A stretch of 64,000 nucleotides of DNA from JAZRWQ01 sp045541395. GTDB taxonomy: Bacteria; Bacillota; Clostridia; Oscillospirales; UMGS1783. The position numbers and the translations under genes were made by a program. This document shows positions 33,952 to 41,873 of this stretch, piece after piece (the stretch's first letter is position 1; each line of letters starts with the position of its first letter). The stretch is taken from NCBI GenBank assembly GCA_045541395.1, contig JAZQIZ010000001.1:1-64000 (forward strand). The letters run 5' to 3'. Below the pieces are notes generated by a model that worked only from the letters and a program-made list of their open reading frames with translations, did not search any database and was not told the DNA's origin.

Positions 33952-34974
33952 ATGGAAAATCAAGATATGAAATTAATGAAGCAGAAACGCTTCAAAATAG
34001 GTCTTATCAGAACATTGTTATCTCCTGAAATCGGTTCTCTTATGGTTGCTTTAGCTATTATTATTATAGTTGGCAGCGTAAATAAGAACTTCTTAACCGT
34101 CAGAAACCTTGTAACCCTCCTTAACAACGCTTCCTTCATCGGTATCGTTGCTATAGGCCAGGCTCTTATCATTATGTCCGGTGAAATGGACTTGTCTGTT
34201 GGTAACAACGGCGCTTTCGCAGGCGTTATCTTCGGTATGATGGCTGTTTGGTACAATGTTCCTTGGGGTATTGCTCTTGTTGTATCCATCCTCTTTGCTT
34301 GCGCAATTGGTTGGCTCAACGGTTTCCTTATGCTTAAAGTCGGCATTATGAAGTGGGTTGCAACCCTTGCAACTTCCAACCTCTGTGCTGGTCTTGCTCT
34401 GTATTTTGCATTAGGCGTACCTATCGGTTATCTGCCTAAGGCAATCCTTCGTTTCGGCAAAATCGGTATTCCTATCGAAGGTGCTCCCGATCTTACCATC
34501 ATGGTATTCATCTTTGTAGCTCTTGTTATTATTGCCGAACTTATTATTCGTTATTCTAAGTATGGTAGAATGATCCAGGCTTGCGGTATCAACTCCGAAG
34601 CTGCTTCTATGGCTGGTGTTAACGTTGTAAGAACCAAGTGGATAACCCTTATCTTCGTTGCTCTTCTTTCTTATACTGGTACTCAGCTTTCCAACTTTAA
34701 GCACGGCGTTATCAATCCCGGTGGTCTTGCCGGCGTTGACTTTAAGACTGTTGCTTCCTGCTATATCGGCGGTATCGGTTTCGTTGGTTCCTCCGGCTCT
34801 CTGCTTGGCCTTTTCTTAGGCGTACTTCTTATTCAGCTTATAGAAAATGCTACTTCCGCACTTGCGTGGGACGCAAACGTTCAGCTGTTCACAGTTGGTC
34901 TGCTTGTTATGTTCGTTCTTCTGCTTGACGTATTCAAGAGACGCTTTATGGCTTCTCGTATAGACTTAGTATAA
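33952..34974 (+). CDS. Sugar ABC transporter permease (RbsC-like) 1
   Basis: Membrane protein of 340 residues of the BPD_transp_2 family, with about eight to ten helices and the family stretch 'GQALIIMSGEMDLSVGNNGAFAGVIFG' and '...GGIGFVGSSGSLLGLFLGVLLIQLIENA'. It forms the pore together with the next permease. AAGGAGG precedes the ATG, 13 bases after the ATPase stop. Many acidic or basic residues at the N-terminus are cytoplasmic. Confidence 0.93.
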   Translation: MENQDMKLMKQKRFKIGLIRTLLSPEIGSLMVALAIIIIVGSVNKNFLTVRNLVTLLNNASFIGIVAIGQALIIMSGEMDLSVGNNGAFAGVIFGMMAVWYNVPWGIALVVSILFACAIGWLNGFLMLKVGIMKWVATLATSNLCAGLALYFALGVPIGYLPKAILRFGKIGIPIEGAPDLTIMVFIFVALVIIAELIIRYSKYGRMIQACGINSEAASMAGVNVVRTKWITLIFVALLSYTGTQLSNFKHGVINPGGLAGVDFKTVASCYIGGIGFVGSSGSLLGLFLGVLLIQLIENATSALAWDANVQLFTVGLLVMFVLLLDVFKRRFMASRIDLV

Positions 34975-34988
34975 GGAGGAGAATGAAA

Positions 34989-35984
34989 ATGCAAAACACT
35001 GAAATTAAAAAACAGTCTAATTTTATGGGCGCTTTCAAGAGAGTTCTTGCTTCCGATGAAGTATTTGCTCTTGTTCCCCTTATTATTCTTCTTATTGCAG
35101 TTGCACTTATTAACGAAAGCTTCCTTTCTGCTACCAACCTTATAGCTATTGCTAACCTGGCTCCCTTCGTAGCTATCTGCTGCTTAGGTAACGCTCTGGT
35201 TATTATGACCGGTTCTTCCGACGTTTCTGTTGGTAAAACCTCCGGTCTTGCATGCGTTATGTTTGCTTGGGCTATTAAGATCTGTGGTCTGCCTTCCTGG
35301 GCTGCTGTAATCATTGGTATACTTACCGGTACTTTAGTAGGCTTTGTTAACGGCTCCCTTATCTTCAACTTCAACCTGCCTCACTTCATCGTAACCTTAG
35401 GTATGTCCTATGTTATCGGTGCTCTGAGATTCCTTGTTGTTAACGCTTATCCCTTTACCGATCTTGGTAAAGACCTTGAGGCTTTTGCTTACTTCACGAT
35501 CGGCGGCTTCAATATGTGGTTCTACATATGCGTGATCCTATACATTGTTGTTGCTATCCTGCTAGCAAAGACTACTATCGGTAGAAGAATCAAGGCTGTT
35601 GGCGATAACCCTGAAGTTGCTGCTCTTTCCGGTATCAACGTAAACAAGGTTAAGAAGACTGCATACGTACTTTGCGGTACCATCGTTGCTGTAGCCGGTA
35701 TTCTTACCGCTATCCGTTACGACTATGGTAACCCCTATACCGGCAACGGTTGGGAATTCAAGTGCATGGCAGCTTGCGCTATCGGCGGTGTTTCTCTTAA
35801 CGGTGGTAGAGGTTCCGGTATCTGCATTCTTATCGGCGTTTTAACCATGGTATTCTTGGATAACGCTATCGTAATGGCAGGTATCTCCTCTCATCTGCAG
35901 ACAACCGCTATCGGTGCATTCCTTATGATCGCTGCTTCTCTTGACATGTTCCGTCAGAGAAAGAAGATCAAAGCTGAAGCTTAA
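34989..35984 (+). CDS. Sugar ABC transporter permease (RbsC-like) 2
   Basis: Membrane protein of 331 residues, paralogous to the previous gene ('GNALVIMTGSSDVSVGKTSGLACVMFAWAI', '...GGVSLNGGRGSGICILIGVLTMVFLDNAIVMAG'). Two different permeases point to a heterodimeric channel. I chose the ATG at 34989 because AGGAGG (34974-34979) leaves only 3 nt before the ATG at 34983; both starts are possible. The upstream gene's TAA overlaps the ribosome binding site. Confidence 0.92.
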   Translation: MQNTEIKKQSNFMGAFKRVLASDEVFALVPLIILLIAVALINESFLSATNLIAIANLAPFVAICCLGNALVIMTGSSDVSVGKTSGLACVMFAWAIKICGLPSWAAVIIGILTGTLVGFVNGSLIFNFNLPHFIVTLGMSYVIGALRFLVVNAYPFTDLGKDLEAFAYFTIGGFNMWFYICVILYIVVAILLAKTTIGRRIKAVGDNPEVAALSGINVNKVKKTAYVLCGTIVAVAGILTAIRYDYGNPYTGNGWEFKCMAACAIGGVSLNGGRGSGICILIGVLTMVFLDNAIVMAGISSHLQTTAIGAFLMIAASLDMFRQRKKIKAEA

Positions 35985-36002
35985 TCACTTAATGCACATA
36001 TT

Positions 36003-36031
36003 AAAAGGGCATCTTTTGATGCCCTTTTTTG
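36003..36031 (+). terminator. Terminator of the ABC transporter operon
   Basis: An 11-bp stem (AAAAGGGCATC / GATGCCCTTTT) with a TTTT loop and T-run. Confidence 0.92.
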
Positions 36032-36050
36032 TTTTATATTTTATTAAATA

Positions 36051-36078
36051 AAATACCGCTCAAAATTGAGCGGTATTT
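36051..36078 (-). terminator. Terminator of the murI-argS operon
   Basis: AAATACCGCTC and GAGCGGTATTT form an 11-bp stem around a 6-nt loop, with T-runs on both strands. It lies just after the argS stop codon. Confidence 0.85.
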
Positions 36079-36083
36079 TTAAT

Positions 36084-37760
36084 TTACATATATTCCGGGG
36101 CAGATATCTTAAGAAGCTCACAGCCGTTGTAAATGGCCTGTTTTGTGGCTCGAACAAGGGCTATTCTGCTCTTCATAATTTTTTCTTCGGCATCTTTGAT
36201 CCTGCAGTCTGTATAGAACTTATGGAACGCTGTTGCCAGATCCACAAGATATCTTGTAATAACAGAAGGATCATAGCTCTGCGCTGCGGTGATTATCTGT
36301 GAGGGCATACTTGCCAGCTTAGAAATAAGCGCCTTTTCAGAAGGCTCTGCAAGCAGAGTAAGATCAGCATTTTCTTCGTTAACGTCGGTAAGCACTTTTA
36401 AAATACTGCAAATCCTTGCGTGAGCATACTGAATGTAATATACAGGGTTCTGTGAGTTTTCAGAAATAGCAAGGTCAAGGTCAAACTCAAGATGACTGTT
36501 AGGCTCTCTTAAATTAAAGAACAGCCTTGCTGCATCAATGGGTACTTCATCAAGTAAAGTCTCAAGAGTAATTGCTTTGCCGGAACGCTTTGAAAGCTTG
36601 TATGTCTCGCCGTTCTTAACAAGACGAACCATCTGCATGATAATTATATCAAGTCTGTTTTCGTCAATACCTAAAGCCTTCAGCGCTGCCTTCATTCTCG
36701 CAATGTATCCGTGGTGGTCAGCACCAAGAATATCAATAGCCGTATCATAGTTTCTTATCATCAGCTTATTGTAATGGTAAGCAATATCGGGAACAAAGTA
36801 GGTGGGAATACCGTTATCTCTTACAAGAACACGGTCCTTTTCATCGCCAAGCTCTGTGGCTTTAAACCATAACGCACCATCTTTCTCGTAAGTATAGCCG
36901 CTGGCGATCATTTTATCAATTATCTCTTTAACTGCGCCGTTGTTATGAAGTGTGCTTTCGTTAAACCAATTATCATAGTTAATGCGGTACTTCTCAAGGT
37001 CAGTCTTAAGCTTTGTAATATTAATGGGAAGCGCAAAATCACAAAGAGCCTGTCTGCGTTCTTCCCTGGGGGCATTAACGTATTTATCGCCGTGTATAGC
37101 CTCAAAATTCTTTGCATGATCAATTATGTCCTGGCCTAAATATGCATCTTCGGGAATCTCAACAGAAGGATCAAATATCTGAAGATATCTGACTTCAAGT
37201 GAAGTTTTGAACTTTTCGATCTGATTACCTGCGTCGTTAATGTAAAATTCTCTGTCAACCTCATAGCCCGCCCAGTCAAGACAGCTTGCCAGACAGTCAC
37301 CTAAAGCGCCGCCTCGGGCGTTGCCTATATGCATAGGACCTGTAGGATTAGCAGAAACAAATTCTACAAGCACACGCTTGTTTTTGCCGTAATCGGTCCT
37401 GCCGTAATCTTTACCGCTTTCTAAGATCGATGCAACTGTAAAAGCGTAATATTCTTTGCCTAAAAAGAAGTTTATAAAACCTGGACCGGCAATTTCCGCT
37501 TTTTCAAAGTAAGACCCCTCAAAACACATATTTTCAACAACTGTTTGAGCGATCTTTACGGGAGCCATACGGAATGCTCTTGCGCCAACCATGGCAAAGT
37601 TAACCGAAAGGTCGCCAAACTCAGTGTTTTTAGGAGTTTCAACTACGAATTCGGGCAGGGGAGCGTCGCAAAGTTCTCCCTTTTCTATTGCGGCTTTTGC
37701 CGCGTTTATAACAATATTACGTACCTGCTGTTCAATTACATATAGAGGATTTGATGCCAT
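36084..37760 (-). CDS. argS: Arginyl-tRNA synthetase
   Basis: Class I synthetase of 558 residues. The N-terminal Arg-tRNA-binding domain is followed by the HIGH motif in 'SANPTGPMHIGNARGG', the KMSKS-equivalent 'KLSKRSGKAITL' and the DALR anticodon-binding domain ('YIQYAHARICSIL...ADLATAFHKFYTDCRI'-like) ending in the family-typical 'APEYM'. It charges tRNA-Arg. Its start overlaps the end of the DUF1934 gene by 29 bases, so the genes are translated as a unit; the same order (ywiB-argS) occurs in Bacillus. Confidence 0.97.
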   Translation of the reverse strand: MASNPLYVIEQQVRNIVINAAKAAIEKGELCDAPLPEFVVETPKNTEFGDLSVNFAMVGARAFRMAPVKIAQTVVENMCFEGSYFEKAEIAGPGFINFFLGKEYYAFTVASILESGKDYGRTDYGKNKRVLVEFVSANPTGPMHIGNARGGALGDCLASCLDWAGYEVDREFYINDAGNQIEKFKTSLEVRYLQIFDPSVEIPEDAYLGQDIIDHAKNFEAIHGDKYVNAPREERRQALCDFALPINITKLKTDLEKYRINYDNWFNESTLHNNGAVKEIIDKMIASGYTYEKDGALWFKATELGDEKDRVLVRDNGIPTYFVPDIAYHYNKLMIRNYDTAIDILGADHHGYIARMKAALKALGIDENRLDIIIMQMVRLVKNGETYKLSKRSGKAITLETLLDEVPIDAARLFFNLREPNSHLEFDLDLAISENSQNPVYYIQYAHARICSILKVLTDVNEENADLTLLAEPSEKALISKLASMPSQIITAAQSYDPSVITRYLVDLATAFHKFYTDCRIKDAEEKIMKSRIALVRATKQAIYNGCELLKISAPEYM

Positions 37761-38187
37761 TATTTTTTACCTCCTTGATTTTTAAGTAAAATGAGTTTCT
37801 GCTTGCCAATGTATGGTTCATTTCTATTGTATATGAAACCTTAAGCTCACCGTTAAGAGAAATCGTATTATCTATTTTTGATGTGTTTATTCCCATTACT
37901 ACTTGGCCGTAACCCGTATCGTAATGATTAAGATGTCTTTTACCTTTTTCCAGTAAAAGCTGTGAGCTTCTGCTACCGCTTCGGGTGATTATAACTCTGT
38001 CATTGTCTGCGCTGATGCGGGTATGCGTATCTTCCATCCCGGTTTCAATGGTTTCGTCATAATCAATAATGTATTCGTTGTTTATTCTTTGCAAGGTCCC
38101 GTTTGTAATAAGCTCTATTTTATCCTTATCGTCACCAATCTCTTGCGTACCGATTATGGAAAGCATTATATCCTTAGCACCGTTCAT
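37732..38187 (-). CDS. DUF1934 (YwiB-like) beta-barrel protein
   Basis: Protein of 151 residues with the DUF1934 layout: 'DIMLSIIGTQ', '...GTLQRINNEYIIDYDET', '...HLNHYDTGYGQVVMGINTSKIDN' and 'LNGELKVSYTIEMNHTLASRNSFYLKIKE'. The family is a small lipocalin-like barrel of unknown function that is often next to argS. Its start overlaps murI by 4 bases and its end overlaps argS by 29. Confidence 0.85.
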   Translation of the reverse strand: MNGAKDIMLSIIGTQEIGDDKDKIELITNGTLQRINNEYIIDYDETIETGMEDTHTRISADNDRVIITRSGSRSSQLLLEKGKRHLNHYDTGYGQVVMGINTSKIDNTISLNGELKVSYTIEMNHTLASRNSFYLKIKEVKNNGIKSSICN

Positions 38188-38984
38188 AAAAGATCCACCC
38201 TTTCTACGTTTCCGTCTATGGCCTTATTAAGAAAAACAGAGCCAACCTGTGCAAAGTTTTCAACCGAGTCGGTAACGTAATATTTTGTTATACCGGGTGT
38301 GTCATCCGAAAGCATATTCCGTTTTTCAAGCTTGGCTTTTGCTAGGAGAGCCGCTTCCTTTCCGGAATCTATAAGCTGCGCTTTAGGTAAAAGCTTCTGA
38401 ATGCAACCGCGTATAAGGGGATAGTGAGTGCAACCTAAAATAACCGTATCTACTTCCTCTTTGATTTTTGAAATATACTGCTTGGCAATAAGTGTAGTCA
38501 CCGTATTGTCGGCATCAATATAACCGTTTTCAACCAAAGGCACAAACATAGGACAGGCGATGCCCGTTACCGAAAGATCCGGGTCTATGTCGTGCAAGCG
38601 GTTAACATAAGAACGACTCTTAATAGTGGACGGAGTTCCAAGTACTGCAATTTTTTTATTTTTGGTGGTCATTGCCGCCGCATATGCCGTACAGTCGACA
38701 ACCCCTATAATAGGAGGATCGTCTTTTACATCAATATGAGGCAGTGCAACGGAAGAAACCGTTCCACAGGCAATTACAATAAGCTTTACGTCCTTCGACT
38801 TTAAAAAAGCAATATCCTGTTCTGCATATTTAATTATGGTTTGTGGAGATCTTGTTCCGTAGGGAACTCTTCCTGTATCGCCTAAATAAATTATATCCTC
38901 ATTGGGCATTATGGCCTGCAATTGTTTAACGCAGGTTAGTCCGCCAAGCCCCGAATCAAAAACGCCTATGGGCCTTTTGTCCAT
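38184..38984 (-). CDS. murI: Glutamate racemase
   Basis: Protein of 266 residues. 'IGVFDSGLGGLTC' (substrate-binding), the first catalytic Cys in 'VIACGTVSSVAL' and the second in 'ILGCTHYPLI' identify it. It makes D-glutamate for peptidoglycan. The Cys-Gly-Thr in place of the common Cys-Asn-Thr is a known clostridial variant. I chose the ATG at 38984: the ATG at 38990 directly touches GAGGA, leaving no spacer. First gene of murI-DUF1934-argS. Confidence 0.94.
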   Translation of the reverse strand: MDKRPIGVFDSGLGGLTCVKQLQAIMPNEDIIYLGDTGRVPYGTRSPQTIIKYAEQDIAFLKSKDVKLIVIACGTVSSVALPHIDVKDDPPIIGVVDCTAYAAAMTTKNKKIAVLGTPSTIKSRSYVNRLHDIDPDLSVTGIACPMFVPLVENGYIDADNTVTTLIAKQYISKIKEEVDTVILGCTHYPLIRGCIQKLLPKAQLIDSGKEAALLAKAKLEKRNMLSDDTPGITKYYVTDSVENFAQVGSVFLNKAIDGNVERVDLL

Positions 38985-39125
38985 ATACATTCCTCACTTA
39001 ATATTATGATATGTTTCACATTATATTAGTATATAATATTTGTTCTTTTTTTGCAATTAAAATTTGAATTATTCCGCAATAAAAAGGGAAAAATAACTAA
39101 AATACTTTTTGAAGGGAGCATTTTA

Positions 39126-39335
39126 ATGATAAAAGGTTTAAGCCGACAAGCAATAGTTCTTATTCCCGATAAAACCGACGTGTTCGATAAGGTAATTTTC
39201 CTTGTAAATCCTCAGTCTTCCGGAAAAAGAATCTCGCAAGAGGAGATGTTGGAAGAGGCTTTGAGAATTATTGAGCGTAACACAAGCTATAATTTATCAA
39301 AAAAAAGAAGAACCAGTCAGTTTAAACGCGATTGA
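39126..39335 (+). CDS. Small conserved-looking protein of unknown function
   Basis: Protein of 69 residues. The N-terminal half is strand-rich ('GLSRQAIVLIPDKTDVFDKVIFLVNP'), the rest a basic helix ending in 'SKKRRTSQFKRD'. AAGGGAG precedes the ATG, so I prefer this start over a TTG at 39051. I do not recognise a family. It lies between murI and dusB, divergent from murI. Confidence 0.6.
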   Translation: MIKGLSRQAIVLIPDKTDVFDKVIFLVNPQSSGKRISQEEMLEEALRIIERNTSYNLSKKRRTSQFKRD

Positions 39336-39396
39336 TATTTGATTTGTTCACAATTTTATGATATTATATATACATTATGTTTAATATGGTGGTTTA

Positions 39397-40359
39397 ATGG
39401 AAAATATTACGCCCTTGCCGCTTATTATGGCACCACTTGCCGGCATTACCGACAGTGTGTTCAGGCGAATTGTAAAAAGCTTCGGCGCTGATGTGACTTA
39501 TTCCGAAATGATCAGCTCCCGTGGTTTGTATTACAAAGATAAAAAAACTAAAGAACTGTTGTATTTTGAAAAAGAGGAAACGCCCATTATCATTCAGCTT
39601 TTCGGTAATCAGCCGGATATAATGGCTTATGCTGCTGAGGAAATAGCTCAGTATAGGCCGCAGGGGCTGAATATCAATATGGGATGTCCAATGCCTAAAA
39701 TTGTTAATAACGGCGACGGTTGCGCTCTTATGAAGAATATTTCCCTCGCTTCTAAGGTATGTTATGCTGTTGCAAAGGCTACGAACTTGCCTGTAAGTGT
39801 TAAATTCCGAAGCGGATGGGGAAGTGACAGTATAAATGCTGTTGAATTTGCCCGGGCGATGGAGCAAAGCGGTGCTTCATCATTGACCGTCCACGGAAGA
39901 ACAAGAGAACAACAATATTCCGGTAAGGCAGATATCAGTATTACTGAAGCAGTTAAAAACGCCGTAAAAATTCCGGTTTACCACAGTGGCGATATTACTG
40001 ATGTGGAAAGCGCAGCAAATATTGCAAGGTTGACCGGTTGTGACGGACTGATGATAGGGCGCGGTGCCTTGGGAAATCCTTGGCTGTTTTCGCAGATCAA
40101 ATCTGCTTACGAAGGCAAGGAGATTATTTTTCCTTCTCCCGACGAGAAAATAAAAATGGCTCTGCTGCATGCCAAAATGCTTTGTGACTACAAGGGTGAG
40201 CAGGGCGGTATAAGAGAAAGCCGCAAGTTTTCGGCCTGGTATGCAAAGGGGCTTAAAGGTTCTGCCCGGCTTAGAAATGACGTAACTAAAGCAGTAAGCT
40301 ACGAACAGTTGGAAAGGCTGTTTTGTGAATATTTAAATAACGTAAAGGACGGTGAATAA
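39397..40359 (+). CDS. dusB: tRNA-dihydrouridine synthase
   Basis: FMN enzyme of 320 residues with a TIM-barrel: 'MAPLAGITDSVFRRI', 'IIIQLFGNQPDIMAYAAE', the catalytic Cys in 'NINMGCPMPKIVNNGDGCALM', 'VSVKFRSGW', 'LTVHGRTREQQYSGKAD' and 'GLMIGRGALGNPWLF'. It reduces uridine to dihydrouridine in tRNA D-loops. The ribosome binding site is weak (GGTGG). It is followed by the ECF sigma gene after two bases, so it may be co-transcribed with it. Confidence 0.95.
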   Translation: MENITPLPLIMAPLAGITDSVFRRIVKSFGADVTYSEMISSRGLYYKDKKTKELLYFEKEETPIIIQLFGNQPDIMAYAAEEIAQYRPQGLNINMGCPMPKIVNNGDGCALMKNISLASKVCYAVAKATNLPVSVKFRSGWGSDSINAVEFARAMEQSGASSLTVHGRTREQQYSGKADISITEAVKNAVKIPVYHSGDITDVESAANIARLTGCDGLMIGRGALGNPWLFSQIKSAYEGKEIIFPSPDEKIKMALLHAKMLCDYKGEQGGIRESRKFSAWYAKGLKGSARLRNDVTKAVSYEQLERLFCEYLNNVKDGE

Positions 40360-40361
40360 CA

Positions 40362-40913
40362 GTGACCGATATGGAAATTATAAGAAGGGTCAGATCGGGC
40401 AAAACAAATGCCTATGAAGATCTTGTCCTGAAATACGAAAAACGTATTTTCAACGCCGTAATGTCAATAGTAAAGAATGAACAGGATAGTCTTGATATTA
40501 CCCAGAACGTGTTCATCAAGGCGTATATGCATATAGGTAACTTCAATGAAAACAGCCAATACTATACATATCTTTTCAAAATAGCGATCAATGAATGTAA
40601 GGATCATTTAAAAAAAGCTTTCAGGAATGACCTTTCACTTATAGATGAAGAGGGCAATCCTTTGGAGGTGGCAGACACTAAGGAAGACCCCGGCTCTTTA
40701 GCTGAGTTTCAGGAGCTTAAAATAGCTGTGAATCAGTGTATTCTTGAGCTTCCGGAGGATTTAAGGGATGCCCTTGTGCTCAGAAGTATTTACGGTTTTA
40801 CATATAATGAAATTGCCGTAAGCTTGAATATTGAGCCGGGTACGGTAAAATCCCGCATTAGCCGAGGAAGAGAAAAAGTAAGAAATTCTCTTGCGGAGCG
40901 GAACCTTTTATGA
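40362..40913 (+). CDS. ECF-type sigma factor (SigW-like)
   Basis: Sigma factor of 183 residues. Region 2 ('YEDLVLKYEKRIFNAVMSIVKNEQDSLDITQNVFIKAYMHIGNFNENSQYYTYLFKIAINECKDHLKK') and region 4 ('LPEDLRDALVLRSIYGFTYNEIAVSLNIEPGTVKSRISRGREKVRNSL') are typical of RpoE/SigW proteins. The start is GTG (40362), 7 nt after GGTGA; an ATG three codons on is possible. The anti-sigma gene follows 32 bases downstream. Second ECF system in the window, of another type than that at 3195. Confidence 0.92.
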   Translation: MTDMEIIRRVRSGKTNAYEDLVLKYEKRIFNAVMSIVKNEQDSLDITQNVFIKAYMHIGNFNENSQYYTYLFKIAINECKDHLKKAFRNDLSLIDEEGNPLEVADTKEDPGSLAEFQELKIAVNQCILELPEDLRDALVLRSIYGFTYNEIAVSLNIEPGTVKSRISRGREKVRNSLAERNLL

Positions 40914-40945
40914 AACCAATCGTCTAAGAAGTAGGGAGTGTTATA

Positions 40946-41755
40946 ATGAAGACCTGTGATGAAATCAGAGAGCTTTTGGATGCTTATTGGGATTTTGAGC
41001 TGACCCGCCTTGAGCGTATGGAGGTGGAGGCTCATATTGAACAGTGCCCCGATTGCGCAAAGCTCTTAAAGGATTATGAAAAACTTTTTGAAAAAACCGA
41101 ATATATTATGCCTCAGTCTGTTGCCGCAGGAGTGATGGAGCAAGTAAATAACGCAGAGGCTGGTGACCTGTTTAACGAGCCTGTGGATAAAGAAGCGGAT
41201 TATGCTATGCGTAAAAGAATAAATAAGCGTGAAGGTATAAAAGCCTGGGGGCTTATTGCCGTTGTACTGCTTTTTGCCGTAGGCTATTATTTCCTTGAGG
41301 ACTATATGACTTCGAAAACCGGAGTTGTTAAAGATGAGGCTGTAACAGAAGAGTCTGTTCAGGATAATGCGGAGGACGTTAATCAGAATCTGGGCGCTGC
41401 ACCGGGTGAATCCACATTAGATAAGAACTCTTCAGTTTTGAACGTATTAAGAGAAAGCCTCAAGACTTCCGATTCGCTTACGGTTAAGTTTGGTAGCTCT
41501 AAGGTTGTTCTTTATGAACAATTTGATTTAGACTACGTATCCGATTACATTGCCTCCAATCCCTGTGAGAAGGTTGAGGGAAGGGTAGATTATAAATCTA
41601 TAGGAAACATAAAAACCAAGCCTGACAATAAAATGAATATTCAGATTACCGACACCCATAGTATAGTCTTTACCTATAATGAGGAAATATATGAAATACA
41701 GTGTGAAAGAGAAGAACTTTTACACGTATTCCAAGGTGTTGGTATAAACGGTTAA
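40946..41755 (+). CDS. Zinc-binding (ZAS) anti-sigma factor
   Basis: Protein of 269 residues. The N-terminal ZAS domain has Cys near residue 4 and His-x3-Cys-x2-Cys in 'HIEQCPDC'. One membrane helix at about 100-119 ('AWGLIAVVLLFAVGYYFLED') separates it from an extracytoplasmic part with a Thr/Glu-rich linker and a C-terminal domain of about 110 residues. It should hold the preceding sigma factor inactive until an envelope signal is received. AGGGAG precedes the ATG. Confidence 0.88.
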   Translation: MKTCDEIRELLDAYWDFELTRLERMEVEAHIEQCPDCAKLLKDYEKLFEKTEYIMPQSVAAGVMEQVNNAEAGDLFNEPVDKEADYAMRKRINKREGIKAWGLIAVVLLFAVGYYFLEDYMTSKTGVVKDEAVTEESVQDNAEDVNQNLGAAPGESTLDKNSSVLNVLRESLKTSDSLTVKFGSSKVVLYEQFDLDYVSDYIASNPCEKVEGRVDYKSIGNIKTKPDNKMNIQITDTHSIVFTYNEEIYEIQCEREELLHVFQGVGING

Positions 41756-41763
41756 TAATTAAG

Positions 41764-41792
41764 GGCGCGTGAAGTAATTCACGCGCCTTTTA
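41764..41792 (+). terminator. Terminator of the dusB-sigma-anti-sigma operon
   Basis: GGCGCGTGAA and TTCACGCGCC form a 10-bp stem around GTAA, followed by TTTT. Confidence 0.85.
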
Positions 41793-41801
41793 AAAAAATA
41801 T

Positions 41802-41830
41802 TTGAATTTACACACGTATTATGATATAAT
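41802..41830 (+). promoter_or_regulatory. Promoter of the recJ-relA-hemZ operon
   Basis: TTGAAT (41802-41807), 17 nt, TATAAT (41825-41830) with extended -10 TGA. Confidence 0.7.
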
Positions 41831-41873
41831 ATTAAAATCAATTTTTATACCTATTTGAAAGGAGGATATTGTC